64,000 nt of DNA from the NCBI RefSeq assembly GCF_002105155.1, contig NW_019029012.1, forward strand, positions 372,001-436,000, in the 5' to 3' direction. The notes below the pieces were generated by a model. That model saw nothing but the letters and a program-made list of their open reading frames with translations, ran no database searches and had not been told where the DNA came from. The translations under genes were made by a program, and so were the position numbers. Positions 1 to 10,354 of this stretch are shown piece after piece. Source of the DNA: Lobosporangium transversale. Taxonomy: Eukaryota > Mortierellomycota > Mortierellomycetes > Mortierellales > Mortierellaceae. Each line of letters begins with the position of its first letter. The first letter of the stretch is position 1.

Positions 1-1210
1 CTTACATTTTCAGTTTTGCCGACAAAGACTTAGCGTAATATAAAATAAAAAGTAGCAGAGTGATTTCTAATCCGGAAAGCTAATTAAAGATCTTTTTCTT
101 TTCCTTTAGGCGTTTTTCTTTTTTTTTTTTTTTTTTTTTTTTTGGGCTTTTGGGATCATCTAAACGGCCATTTACTTTTTTTGTATTAACCAGGAGACCA
201 TGGACATGACGCTTTCTATGCCGCTCATCAATGTTATTATTAATGTTGTGAAGCCACTTGAGGAAGTGGCGCATTTTTTTATTTATTTTTTTTTATTATT
301 GCATAATGTTTATCTGATTCTTGTTCTAGACTTTTTTCCTTCCTTCCTTCTTTCATTGTTCAGCAAAAAGCCTGTTTCAATTGTAGACTGCATTAAAAAA
401 AAAAAGTAAAAAAAAAAAAGAAAAAGAGAAAAAGAGAAAATAAAAATTAATCGTTACTGTTGGTCAACAGAGCTTGATCAAGTCAGATATTGTAACCGGG
501 TTTTTTAGATCTTGCTTTCTTAATAAAAAGGGCACATTTATCATTGCTTCGCATAAATCTATAACTTGAGAGACAAGCAGATGATTCATGTACTTGGACG
601 CTTTATATTTTTATGTGTTTAATTTTTTACTTTTATTTTTTTCTCCTAACAAGAAAGCGTATAAACTTATTTCCGAGTGATTACCAGATCTGTTGGATAT
701 GCTAGATGCTTGATATGCTAGATTTGTTAGATGTGCTAGATGTGCCAGAAATGCAGAAGAGAATGAGACGCGTCATAGTGTCACAAAAAGTGGTCTTTGC
801 TCATCAAAAAAAAAAAAAAAAAAAAAAGTTTCATTTCAATGGACGAGGACGGTTCTCGCGGAAATTAAAAACAGACGCGTATGCGAAATGTGTATCCATT
901 CATCCATCATTGATCGACTGGTAAAGAGTCAAAGCAAAACTCTTGGCCCTGTATACAATGCGTACCTTATACAAATATGTGCTCTATACTGCCCATACAC
1001 ATCCTATCATTCTCAATGAGAGGTCAATGGTCAATGGTCGGTGGGGGGCAAAAATATATGGGCAAAGATTTTTTTTTTTTTTGTCAAGCACATTTCATAG
1101 GAACGGTATTTTATTACATTTCATGTCAATATTTATTTGCTTCCTCACGACCAAACGCAGACAAAGCAGACACTACCTTAATCTTTTAAATACCCCCCGC
1201 TACCTATGGT
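1..1210. other. gene-free interval, AT-rich, with homopolymers
   Basis: No convincing coding region on either strand. The interval holds T tracts (about 118-143 and 1068-1082) and A tracts (393-420, 805-827). It also has a short imperfect tandem repeat near 691-747. The last few hundred bases are presumably the promoter and 5' leader of the GPI deacylase. Confidence 0.6.
691..747. repeat. imperfect 9-12 bp tandem repeat, unit like GCTAGATGT
   Basis: Five to six copies of a GCTAGAT/TTAGATGTG-type unit lie head to tail with small unit-length differences. The tract is not inside a supported gene. Confidence 0.6.
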
Positions 1211-3615
1211 ATGCCAGAAACATCCATTCCACCCCCATCTTTTGATTCACCAGATCCAACTCTCGGAATCAAGCCTCGATCAGCACAATCAACAAACGAG
1301 TTAACTTATGAGAAGCATAATGACAACCAACTCGAAACCCTGAACGAATGGATGCATCCTTCAGCAATTTTGCATCAATCGCAGCCATACTCTGCTGCAT
1401 TCTATGGATGCTCTTTCAGGCTTTTTGCTTTATTTCTGATATCAGCTGTCTTGTTGGCATGTGCGATCCATTCGAGCTTTCACTATCAATTGGACCCCAA
1501 AGGCTGTATGATGACCTATATGCAGCCTACATATTACAGATTATTGGACTTTAACCTAGAAAACACCTATACCCCCGGAAACTATGGGCTATTGCTCTAC
1601 AGAGATGAAGGGGACGACCACTCAGTAGTACACCCAGATTCGCTCGAACATCTGGGAGGCACAGACTGGGCAGTTTCAAAATCAGCAAAGGTAAATAGAC
1701 GCAACTTTTGTCTATTATTGATTAGCATCAAGGAAATCTGTTCGTGGCGTCTTTTATAGATCAAATGTTCAACTATGTATTATATGACATTCATGTAGAT
1801 TCGCCCGACAGGCATCCCTGCCTTATTTATTCCGGGGAATGCAGGGAGTGCTAGACAGATTCGTTCTCTGGCCAGAGAGACGACCACAGCTTACAAGCCA
1901 GGCTCGAAGAGGATTGATTTCTTCACAGTAGACTTTAATGAAGAATTCTCGGCATTCCACGGGCAGATCTTGGTGTATCAGGCAAAATGGATTAACACGG
2001 CCATCAAATACATCTTGTCCCTCTATAATGATCATGATTCTGATTCTCAGCAACCTCGACCGACATCTATCCTGATCGTTGGTCATAGCATGGGTGGGAT
2101 CGTTGCTCGCACAATCTTCATAATGGAAAACTACCTGCCTGGTTCCGTTCGTAGCATCCTGACGCTCGCAACCCCCCATATGGTCCCACCTTTGGTACTT
2201 GACTACGGGATCACCAAAGTCTATGACAAGATTGAGGATTTCTGGGCAAAGGGTTACAGCGGACCAAATGCTGCGCTGACTAATGTATCGATAGTATCCA
2301 TCATGGGCGGCAACCAAGATCTGACAGTGAACAGTGACGCAGGCAATATTCACCATTTAGTACCACTAAGTCATGGATTTTCAGTGTTCACTTCGGCGAT
2401 CCCACATGCCTGGGTGGGATCGGATCATTTATCAATCCTGTGGTGTAATCAGATCGTCAAGCAAGTCGGGAAAGTCCTTGCAGACATTGTAGATCCCACA
2501 CGAGCTGAACAAGTCAGGCCTTTAAAGGAGCGAATGGAGATCCTTAAAAGGCATCTGATAGCTGATAAGGGGGATGATCCATCGGATGAAATTGAAGGTA
2601 AACAATACTGTGAGCCGGATCTGACTATCGTTCGTTCGTTCGTCCAGCAATCTCGTTATTCTCAATCTTTAGCTTTTTCTTAAAGAACCTCAAATATCTC
2701 CTTACGTACCGGTCTCTTTAGATGAAGAGATTATCTATCTACCTGATGTCAAACATACATTTTTGACGAAGAATACCATCTGGACAAATGAGCTTCAAAT
2801 CAACCGGCGTAAATCACCGCATTACTATATCTTGAGCTCACCCCTACAGCACAACAAAGAAGACAATCTCGACACATTCACCTTTTTAACAGATCAAGAG
2901 TTTGGGCCACATAAACATTTCCGTTTTCTGCTTTGTAAAGATACGTCTGTTGCTGCTTCTGCTTCTGCTGAGGCGGATGAGAAAGGGCACATTTCTTCGC
3001 TCTCTTGCAAACGCAGCAGCTTTTTATCCTTGACGGCTATTCCGGCATCGACTTCCACATCAACTCTACCTCTATTTTCGAATGGAGGACGCTTTACAGG
3101 CCAAGAGTTCCGTTTCTTGTCTACATCGCTCAGTAATCTTGAGCCCTTCCAGTACATCGTGGTACACGATAAGGGTGACCATTTATCTAGCGGCTTCATG
3201 ATCGCCGAATTCATGAATAAGGATGCTAGTATTGAAACTGTTCATACTTCTACGATGAGTATGTTAGTATAATCTGTGTGCTTCAAAACTTTATCTCTAC
3301 TATGCTCACCTTCGTTGCACCATCTTGCCTAATATTGTCCTCCTTCCCTCCTCTTCCCCCCCTCACACTCTCTCTTCAGGACTTTTGTTTCATGGACTTA
3401 GGAGAGTGCGATTTCCAAAGAAACCAACGATGATATCCACACTTCGATTACCGAATATCGATAACAGTCTACTGGCATATAATCTCAAGGTTAAAGGCGG
3501 CAGCTGCAAAGGTAATGTCTAGTCATTAGTTTGGTTTTATTATTTTCAGCCTATCATGGTTATCATGTAAAAATTGATGCAAAAAGTTTAACAAAGTATA
3601 TATATATATAATTCC

Positions 3616-3646
<31 letters not shown>

Positions 3647-4510
3647 CGCTAAATTCCAGCCGATGATGAAGCAATCGAATTGGGCTTCACATGAAGACAA
3701 GTTTGTTGTCAATATTGCAGAAAAGGTATCTGGACTAGATATTAACTTCCATGGCGACCTTCCATATCACGATAAAGTGCAGTTAACCCCAAACAACGGA
3801 ATAGAGCTTCACTTCTGGAGAGACCCAAATTGCCATGAAGGGAATGGAGAAGGAGAAGGAGAGCCTCTATCGCTCAAACTTACGGTCGACAAGTATGGGA
3901 GCTTGGGCAAGGTTGTAATCCGCTATAGAACCATCATCCTAGTGTTCACCTTCATGGTAGTGATATTAACGTTAAGGAAACAGTTCAAAGACGACGGTAG
4001 AGATGCGGTATCGTTCAGACCATTTGGGGTTATTATGAATGAGTTACTCATAACAGGAACTTACCTGAGGTTCTCAATATTATTAGTCCTCTTCGCTGCT
4101 TACCAGTACTCGAGCAAAAAGAGGGTTGTGGAGCTATACTATCAACAACATGACCCACAGCAGGAGCTTCATGGCAAGGATCTGACGAATGGCTGGTTTG
4201 AGGATGCGTTGTTGGGTAGAAACGAATCTTTCTTCTGGCTATTACTCCCAATCTTCTTTCATGTTTCTGTAGGCATCGTTGCATTTGTCTGGTTTGTACT
4301 TAATACCATGGTCCAGTTGGTCGCACCATGCTTTCATGTGTTATACACGGTTGTTTCGAGAGATACACCGTATTCAAGAGCTCCGTGGGCGCTAATTCTG
4401 GCAGTTTTAGCAGTGGGTGTACCATATCAATTTTTGTTCATCGTCATTTTCATTTGGCTTTTATCTGTGAACGCAGGGACGGCATTCGCTGCATCTACCG
4501 CAACCAATGT

Positions 4511-4543
<33 letters not shown>

Positions 4544-4581
4544 GTTTGCTTTATCCAGAAATGTTAGTTGACATGTGCTAA

Positions 4582-4619
<38 letters not shown>

Positions 4620-5199
4620 CAAAATTGTCATTGAAAAAGCCTCAAAAAATATGGGATGCGTTCCATATCAACATGTCGATATTAGTGGTATTCTTCTTTC
4701 TGTTACCCTTCTGTGTCCCCGCAGTGATGGTTTGGATACGGAATGGATGGTATAAAGTATTCGATTCAGACCAGCGTGTGGATTTTGTGTTCCCATTCAT
4801 TATCTTTGTCCAAGCTTTAGCACGCGAAAGCTTTATTGTCAAGGATCCTTGGAAAATGTATGAAAAAAGAGCTTTTTTTTTTTTTTTTTTTTTTTTTGAT
4901 AAAGTATACAAAAGGGGAAGAAAAAAAAAAAAAGCTAACCAGCAAAGTCTCTCTCTCCCTTCCTCTTATTTTTTTTTCTTGTAAAAAGAAATAGGAAAGC
5001 GGCAAGGTGGATGTTGGATATGATGATGGTGTATCTAGTGTTGATGGGAGTACGATATAGTTGGCAGATATTCTTTCTAACATGGATGTGGATCACCGGA
5101 TTATTGTTGCTGCAATGTCTTGAGACGTATACAGGCAAACTACTCTGGGCCCAGGCATTGCATTCACTAGGCTTTCATGGGCATTTAAAGCGAGATTAA
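1211..5199 (+). CDS. BST1: GPI inositol-deacylase (BST1/PGAP1 family)
   Basis: Endoplasmic-reticulum lipase-like enzyme. The family removes the acyl chain from the inositol of GPI anchors before ER exit. Proposed exons: 1211-1690, 1799-2597, 2722-3258, 3380-3511, 3646-4508, 4640-4857 and 4995-5199, about 1077 aa, close to yeast Bst1. One membrane segment lies near residues 70-90. Exon 2 opens with IPALFIPGNAGS and holds the nucleophile motif GHSMGG with Ser near residue 257. Several hydrophobic segments follow in the C-terminal third, as in the family. All junctions agree in phase. Two are ambiguous: exon 4 could end at 3489 with exon 5 starting at 3660, and the last exon could start at 4989. 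Introns 4-6 contain long A or T tracts. The start at 1211 is the first Met of the conserved frame. Identity is secure; exact splice sites are less so. Confidence 0.9.
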
Positions 5200-5241
5200 A
5201 GGACGAGTCATTTTTTTTTTTTTTTACTTTTTATTTTTTAT

Positions 5242-5249
5242 TACATGTA
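5242..5249. promoter_or_regulatory. TACATGTA palindrome 43 nt after the BST1 stop
   Basis: This perfect 8-bp palindrome sits just downstream of the stop codon. It resembles known yeast polyadenylation efficiency elements (TACATA, TATGTA) read from either strand. The same octamer recurs after other genes here. Its role in 3'-end formation is inferred. Confidence 0.35.
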
Positions 5250-5436
5250 TATCGTTTAATAAATATGTATCCCACGTATGCTGTTGTCCAAGTTGATCAA
5301 CCCAAGTTGGAATACTTTTTATAGTCAATCACATTTCGTCCCCCCTGTGACAGAACATTTTATCCGCCCATATTATTCCATCTCAAGCATTGATTTTTTA
5401 GCTAGTCTACCACTACCATTCAAAAGGCTATCCACA

Positions 5437-5751
5437 ATGCCTCGCCAATGTTTATCAGTAGCAGAGGATTTAGAGCTTCGCGACATCACAGACTTGAATG
5501 CCCGGCGTGTAGAATTCTTGATATTTGGGTTAATGGACCACGGGCCATTACTGTGGTGTGTAATCGACTTTGAAAAAAAAAAAAAAAAAAAAAAAAAGTA
5601 TAGAAATGTTGACCCCACTTGATTTGTCATGCAAAGGAAACTGAAGGCATTAAAGGAAGTGAGTCCAAGAAATGAGATGACCGTATACGACTATGACACT
5701 GATTCTTCCGCTGTTTCCTTTGCTTCTATTACTGATAAAAGGGAAAGATGA
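5437..5751 (+). CDS. small two-exon protein, 77 aa, unknown function
   Basis: I do not recognise this family. Exon 1 (5437-5555) encodes MPRQCLSVAEDLELRDI and ends ...DHGPLLW. Exon 2 (5637-5751) encodes KLKALKEVSPRNEM and ends ...SITDKRER. The junction TG|G rebuilds a Trp codon with a GTGTGT donor and a CAAAG acceptor. The 81-nt intron is dominated by a run of A. Neither exon is long, but amino-acid composition changes sharply at the predicted junction and the downstream frame stays open to a TGA. The product is soluble and acidic-to-neutral, with a central hydrophobic helix and a Ser/Asp-rich tail. It follows BST1 on the same strand and converges with the CINP-like gene. Confidence 0.55.
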
Positions 5752-5812
5752 CAGCCATAGGATGCCCTGATGGATGTTCTATTATAATTAAAGTTATAAT
5801 TACTAAGCTATG

Positions 5813-6851
5813 TCACTCATTAAGAAGCTCAACCTGACAAAACTCATCAAATGTTGTCAGCACATCTGTCTTGAGATGAGGTTGATTAAGCCATGCAGAG
5901 AGTAATACCATCCCTTGATCCTTATCTCTTCGTACGGAGGGAGCTAACATCCCACCAAACTCAGATCCAATACAACTATCACCAGGATTCTCCGTATTTC
6001 CCCCAGTTTTTGGAGCAATTGCTGTGTTACTCCCGGTTATTGAGGCTTCTTCGCTACTAGAATCACTGCTTAAACTTGCTTCTGTTGCTTCTGTTTTGGC
6101 TATTGTCGCTGTCTTTGTTCCTGTTGTAGCGGAGGAAATGAAGATGGGTTGAGAATGAAGGCTCGAGGCGATCAATTGGTCCAAGATATCTTGGTTCATG
6201 ATCATCTGCATTGTGTACAGGCCAAAGACCCGTTCCAGTTGAATCCATATCTGTTCCAGTGTACATGTTGTACCAATAGGATCCCGATATGTGAATGCCT
6301 CTCCAAACATCTCGGTTGCTTCCTCCATTAGATACTCGAACTGGCTGGTCTGTAGCTTCATTTTGGCATATTGTGCATTCTAAAAAGTTTAACAAATATT
6401 GGATGTCAGTTGATGTTTAAAAGCTTTAGGGGTTAAATAAATAAATAAGGCATGCAATACCATTTTTGTGAGTGTTGTCTCCAGATCCTGTGCCATGGCT
6501 TCGGCTCTCTTTTGAAGCTTACTCTCGAACCTCTCCTTCAGGTCTAAAAACTGATCCAGCGCAGGAGGCCAATATCCTAGACCATCAACATACCTTTAAA
6601 TAAAGGTGAACAAGTGTTTATAAATGAGAAAAAAAAAAAAAAAAAAAAAAAAAGACATTGTTGGATTCAAGAGAAGGACAAATGGTTTAATTATGACATT
6701 GATTAGGGTTTTACCCTTGTTGCAATTGAACGTTGACAAGAGCATTGGCCTGGGACAATCCATCGGAGACAAGGTCACTCCACACCTTTCGTGCCCTTTG
6801 AAAGTCAAGGAGGATAGTGATGACTCTACGTTCAATGGTCGCTTTAGACAT
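5813..6851 (-). CDS. CINP: CDK2-interacting protein (CINP)-like protein
   Basis: Exons in transcript order: 6851-6715, 6593-6461 and 6379-5813. Phases join exactly and give 278 aa (human CINP is 212). The N-terminal block LLDFQRARKVWSDLVSDG...ANALVN corresponds to the CINP segment with a W-x-x-L core and an ALVN/NIAN-like helix. The C-terminal block LSAWLNQPHLKTD matches the family's LSMWLHQPY signature. Between them, the segment around IQLERVFGLYTMQM matches the coiled-coil helix. A Ser/Thr-rich acidic insert (about residues 165-215) is extra. In animals CINP binds CDK2/CDC7 and ATRIP in replication and checkpoint control, and it has also been linked to ribosome maturation. The role here is inferred from remote similarity only. 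Intron 1 contains a run of T in the sense strand. Confidence 0.55.
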
Positions 6852-6958
6852 GATGATTGTGCATTGTTCTGTCAAAAGAAAGCTTTTTTTCTCTGTGTGG
6901 CTGGGATAACTCCCCACAGACCACATTCTTTTTATTAAGAAGTTGAAGATCCCACTTT

Positions 6959-6990
<32 letters not shown>

Positions 6991-7010
6991 ACTACGAAGC
7001 ATTATTGGCT

Positions 7011-7325
7011 TTAATGATGTCCAATGTAGCAAGTGCTGACAAAGCAATCGTTGCCTCTCTCAAGACAAAGTCTCTCGAACTTGATCTCGTCTTGGTCGTC
7101 AATCGGGCAGTGAGTCTCGGAGATGCGGAAACAATAGATCATGTTCCTACCAAACTCACTACTGCACACGTTCAAATTCCATTGCTGGTCAACTTCATCG
7201 TTGTTTTCACCACACTGGCACCGCAAAAGTGCTTTCCTTGATGTGGTCATCCTTCCTTTTCCCCTTTCAGAGCGGAAACCCTTGCGCCAGTCAAGGAACC
7301 GATTCTGTTCACAGGAACCAGCCAT
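7011..7325 (-). CDS. possible GRF-type zinc-finger protein, 104 aa
   Basis: Single open frame starting MAGSCEQNRF. A C-x-C-G pair near residues 36-39 is followed about 24 residues later by FGRNMIYC and, six residues on, a further Cys. This reproduces the CxC...GR-x-F-x-C...C spacing of GRF zinc fingers, which bind single-stranded nucleic acid in APE2, TOP3A and many small fungal proteins. The last ~20 residues look unconserved and may read into an unrecognised intron. It lies 160 bp upstream of the CINP-like gene on the same strand, with a T tract between them. The call rests on cysteine spacing alone. Confidence 0.35.
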   Translation of the reverse strand: MAGSCEQNRFLDWRKGFRSERGKGRMTTSRKALLRCQCGENNDEVDQQWNLNVCSSEFGRNMIYCFRISETHCPIDDQDEIKFERLCLERGNDCFVSTCYIGHH

Positions 7326-7344
7326 GGCTGTTGCGGCTATATAA

Positions 7345-7592
7345 AATATGTTTAAAAATAATAATAATAGTAATAATAATACAAAAGTAGTTTAGTAAAA
7401 GAACCTTCATTTTTATTTTTATTTTTTTTCTCTCACATGAGAAAACGCGCTACAATAGCAAGATTACAAAGTTCCGTACCAATGCAGAGGAGAACTAAGG
7501 CCTTTGCAAGATGCATAGTAGGCGGAGCTTTTAAGTTCGATGGAAGAAAGAATGTGCGAAAGAGAGGAATAGGGATATCGAACGATGAGTTC

Positions 7593-7627
<35 letters not shown>

Positions 7628-8101
7628 ACGTGGGGAAGGTGAGAGCGTGGGAAAACGTGATCAAAGAACACAGACCCTGTTCAACTAAGCGATTTCAGGG
7701 GCCTTGTCATTCCGTATCAGCTTCCGCTAAGCCCGTTTGTTTGCGAAGATTTAAAGCAATTAATCAGACAAGACTGTATCTCTTTTTTACATTTGTGGTC
7801 CACTCATCCTTTGTTACACATTCTGTAGGGAATAGGATGTATTGGGCGAAGAGACCAAAGAGTTCGACTCCGACCGCTAGGAGTTCAGAACGCGTAAAGA
7901 TTATCTGAGCCATTCATTCATTCTTCTCCTTTCATCTGGGATATACTTACGCATATCATCTTAACAGGTAGTCCCCAGAAGCCGTCCAAATCGTTTACAT
8001 TTCTTGTAAATGGGTATTAGTTGTTACTTTTTTTTTTATTTTTTTTTTTTTATTACAATTATAAACATAACACTCTTCTTAATAAAGTGAATTAATAAAA
8101 A

Positions 8102-8134
<33 letters not shown>

Positions 8135-8169
8135 TGCATGTTCCTCCCCAAAATCACCATGTTTATTTA
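7345..8169. other. non-coding interval with long A/T tracts
   Basis: No supported gene. Homopolymers lie at about 7593-7620, 8030-8052 and 8108-8134. It separates the CINP/GRF pair from the first F-box cluster. Confidence 0.5.
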
Positions 8170-8570
8170 CGGTGATATTGTGCAACCTGAGTCAATCAGT
8201 CACTAATTTGCGTGTGCCAGCATTGGGATTCACAAGTCCACCCAAAAAATCTGATTGTCTATAATCCATGGCACATCCTCAGCTTGCATCCGCCGATGAC
8301 TATCGTGATCGAGCAATAAGAATCATAGGTGCTTCAGATTGACTAATTCATCCAAGCCTGTTCTTAACCTCAAGCCCCCAGTGCCCGAATGTTCTCAAGT
8401 ATTAACATTTTCACTCTCAAGCTAAGGATTCGTAGTTAAATCAACTCGCCTAAGTGCTTAAACGCTTTACGTTGCTTCTCCATACCTTTAGAAGCCTCTT
8501 AATCAACGTCAACCTCAAGGTCGGCCCACACTCTAGTAAACCTAGTGCTAATCCATTCCGTTAACATTTC
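8170..8570 (-). pseudogene. relic of a long-form F-box/LRR gene, C-terminal third
   Basis: Read on the minus strand, this stretch aligns by eye with the 3' end of the intact gene at 8703-10265. Shared landmarks are the matches to 8870-8940 (rotated copies of CTTAACCTCAAG and GCATCTGCTGATG) and to 9000-9100 (cgctgcttct and gtcaacatc). Many indels and stops remove any reading frame. It lies immediately downstream of the intact gene in the same orientation, so it is probably the remains of a tandem duplicate. Confidence 0.75.
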
Positions 8571-8702
8571 TTGCAATTAGGTATGAACCATTTGAGTAAG
8601 GTAGATTTATCTTTTGTTTTTTCCTTTATTTGCATTACGTCTACAATACTCTTGCCTCCAAATCGGACTATAAAATAAAATTTTACTTTATTACTATGAG
8701 TA

Positions 8703-10265
8703 TCATACGTTAATTCCATGCGACCGAAGTAAGTGAATTACTAATCCGCGTACACTACCATCGGTATTCACGCTGCTTACCAGGCAACCAAAACTTGGCC
8801 AATTATTTACAATCCATGTCGCATCTTCACTATGCATCTGCTGATGCCTATCATGAGTGAGCAATAAGGAGCGTAGATGCTTCAGGCCGACTAGTTCATC
8901 CAGACCTGCTCTTAACCTCAAGTCCAGTGTCCGGAAATACCCTTCGTAGTAATGGGTCAAATTAAGGACATGTAGTTTAGTCAACTTGCCTAGCTGCCTA
9001 AATACAATACGCTGCTTCTGCATGCCCTCTGTACTCTCCTGGTCAACATCGGCTTCAAGTTGAATGACCAAATGGGTGAGATCAGTGCTAACCCATTCTT
9101 CACCATCAACAATTTCTGTCACTTTCACTTTGGGCCCCGCCAATACCTTCAGACGTGGACAATTGGATAAGATCGCTTGACCAACACCGGCAAAGATTGT
9201 GGCTTGTTTGTTGAATCTCAGTACTTGAATTGTGTCGCAGAGCCTCCGATCCCTTCTCTTCCGTACTATGTGCCCACCATCCAGAACCTCCTGCTCGTCT
9301 GCTAGTAATTCTTGCATAGAGAGTGGACCGAATTCACAATCTGGGATATCTAGCCGTCTTAGTTCAGTCATCTTTCTGAGAAGTGCTGCCATGTCCTCGT
9401 CTTTTATTCTGAAGGACCCCATATACAGGTCTGATAGACTTGTCGATGTGAAGGGATGATCAACGAATACTGCCTTATAGATATCACGGCCACCTGTTGG
9501 ATATGAAATATCGTCATCCGTGTATTCACCGAACTTTAATGAGCGTAGCTTTGGACATCTCTTAGCCAATATGCCGAGACAATAAGATGATGAATAAAAG
9601 GTTGGAGGCGTGGATATCTTGACAAAGCGAAGACGTAATGTGGTCATATTTGGGAAAATGAATTCATCTGTGCCGTCGTTCAAGAAGTTGGAGGGTAGTC
9701 GATTGATTGTTACACAAGACATCTCCAAGCACCTAACTCTCTTGCAGACTCGAAAGAATAGATCGACCTGGTCATTAGACACGTAAGTACTAGAAATGGT
9801 TAACACTTCTAGATGCGTGCATCCCAGTAATGCTGTCCATATCTCTCGTAAAGATGAGTCACCCGGTGTAGTGAGCTCAAATTTGGTGATTGTGGAACTG
9901 TGGGACATAATCAAGCTAGAAAGCTCACTCAGATTGAACGAAAGCTGGCTTCGACATTCGATGGATTGGAGGCGAACACAGCCTTGCAACGACATGTACT
10001 CCTTTGGAAACTTGTAATAGAATAGAAGCTCCTCAATATTTTCCTTGTAGCTCTGCAGTGCTGCACCAGTAGGATACTTTCTATATCTTGAATAGGTTTC
10101 TCCAACCTCAATCCTTTTGTAAATGGATATAGAGCCAGCAAGTGTATTGCGGAAAGTCCTGGAGACAAGAATACAGCGTAAGAGATCATCTTGTTCTAGG
10201 AAGTCGCCAACACGCAAAATAATTTCTGGAATGTCCATAGGACTCAAATTGGAATTGCTCATCAT
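8703..10265 (-). CDS. F-box/LRR protein, long form (L1), 520 aa
   Basis: Single exon. The N-terminal ~50 residues form an F-box-like helix bundle: MDIPEIILRVGDFLEQDDLLRC...SRTFRNTL. This is the SKP1-binding region of SCF ubiquitin ligase substrate receptors. The rest is a series of degenerate leucine-rich repeats such as LREIWTALLGCTHLEVLTIS and KLRSLKFGEY. A basic segment near residues 335-350 (HIVRKRRDRRLCDT) interrupts the repeats and is conserved in all family members here. The C-terminal ~75 residues (LDLRLRAGLDEL...HQQMHSED) occur only in long forms. Met-Met at the start is followed by family consensus, so the start is firm. The inverted paralogue at 22482-24056 is very similar, with differences concentrated in repeat loops. 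Substrates are unknown. Confidence 0.85.
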   Translation of the reverse strand: MMSNSNLSPMDIPEIILRVGDFLEQDDLLRCILVSRTFRNTLAGSISIYKRIEVGETYSRYRKYPTGAALQSYKENIEELLFYYKFPKEYMSLQGCVRLQSIECRSQLSFNLSELSSLIMSHSSTITKFELTTPGDSSLREIWTALLGCTHLEVLTISSTYVSNDQVDLFFRVCKRVRCLEMSCVTINRLPSNFLNDGTDEFIFPNMTTLRLRFVKISTPPTFYSSSYCLGILAKRCPKLRSLKFGEYTDDDISYPTGGRDIYKAVFVDHPFTSTSLSDLYMGSFRIKDEDMAALLRKMTELRRLDIPDCEFGPLSMQELLADEQEVLDGGHIVRKRRDRRLCDTIQVLRFNKQATIFAGVGQAILSNCPRLKVLAGPKVKVTEIVDGEEWVSTDLTHLVIQLEADVDQESTEGMQKQRIVFRQLGKLTKLHVLNLTHYYEGYFRTLDLRLRAGLDELVGLKHLRSLLLTHDRHQQMHSEDATWIVNNWPSFGCLVSSVNTDGSVRGLVIHLLRSHGINV

Positions 10266-10354
10266 GTAAAAGAGAGAGAGAGGAAGATGATGGAATGAGA
10301 GATGATAGAGCGAAATGAAGTGTGAACAGGAACATGTTTTTATTTATATATTAG

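Noticed and set aside
1823-2356. 177-aa minus-strand frame over BST1 exon 2
   Set aside because: It lies wholly opposite a conserved catalytic exon and has no recognisable features.
6957-7241. 94-aa plus frame opposite the GRF candidate
   Set aside because: It starts in a poly-T (poly-Phe) run. The minus strand has the better cysteine pattern.
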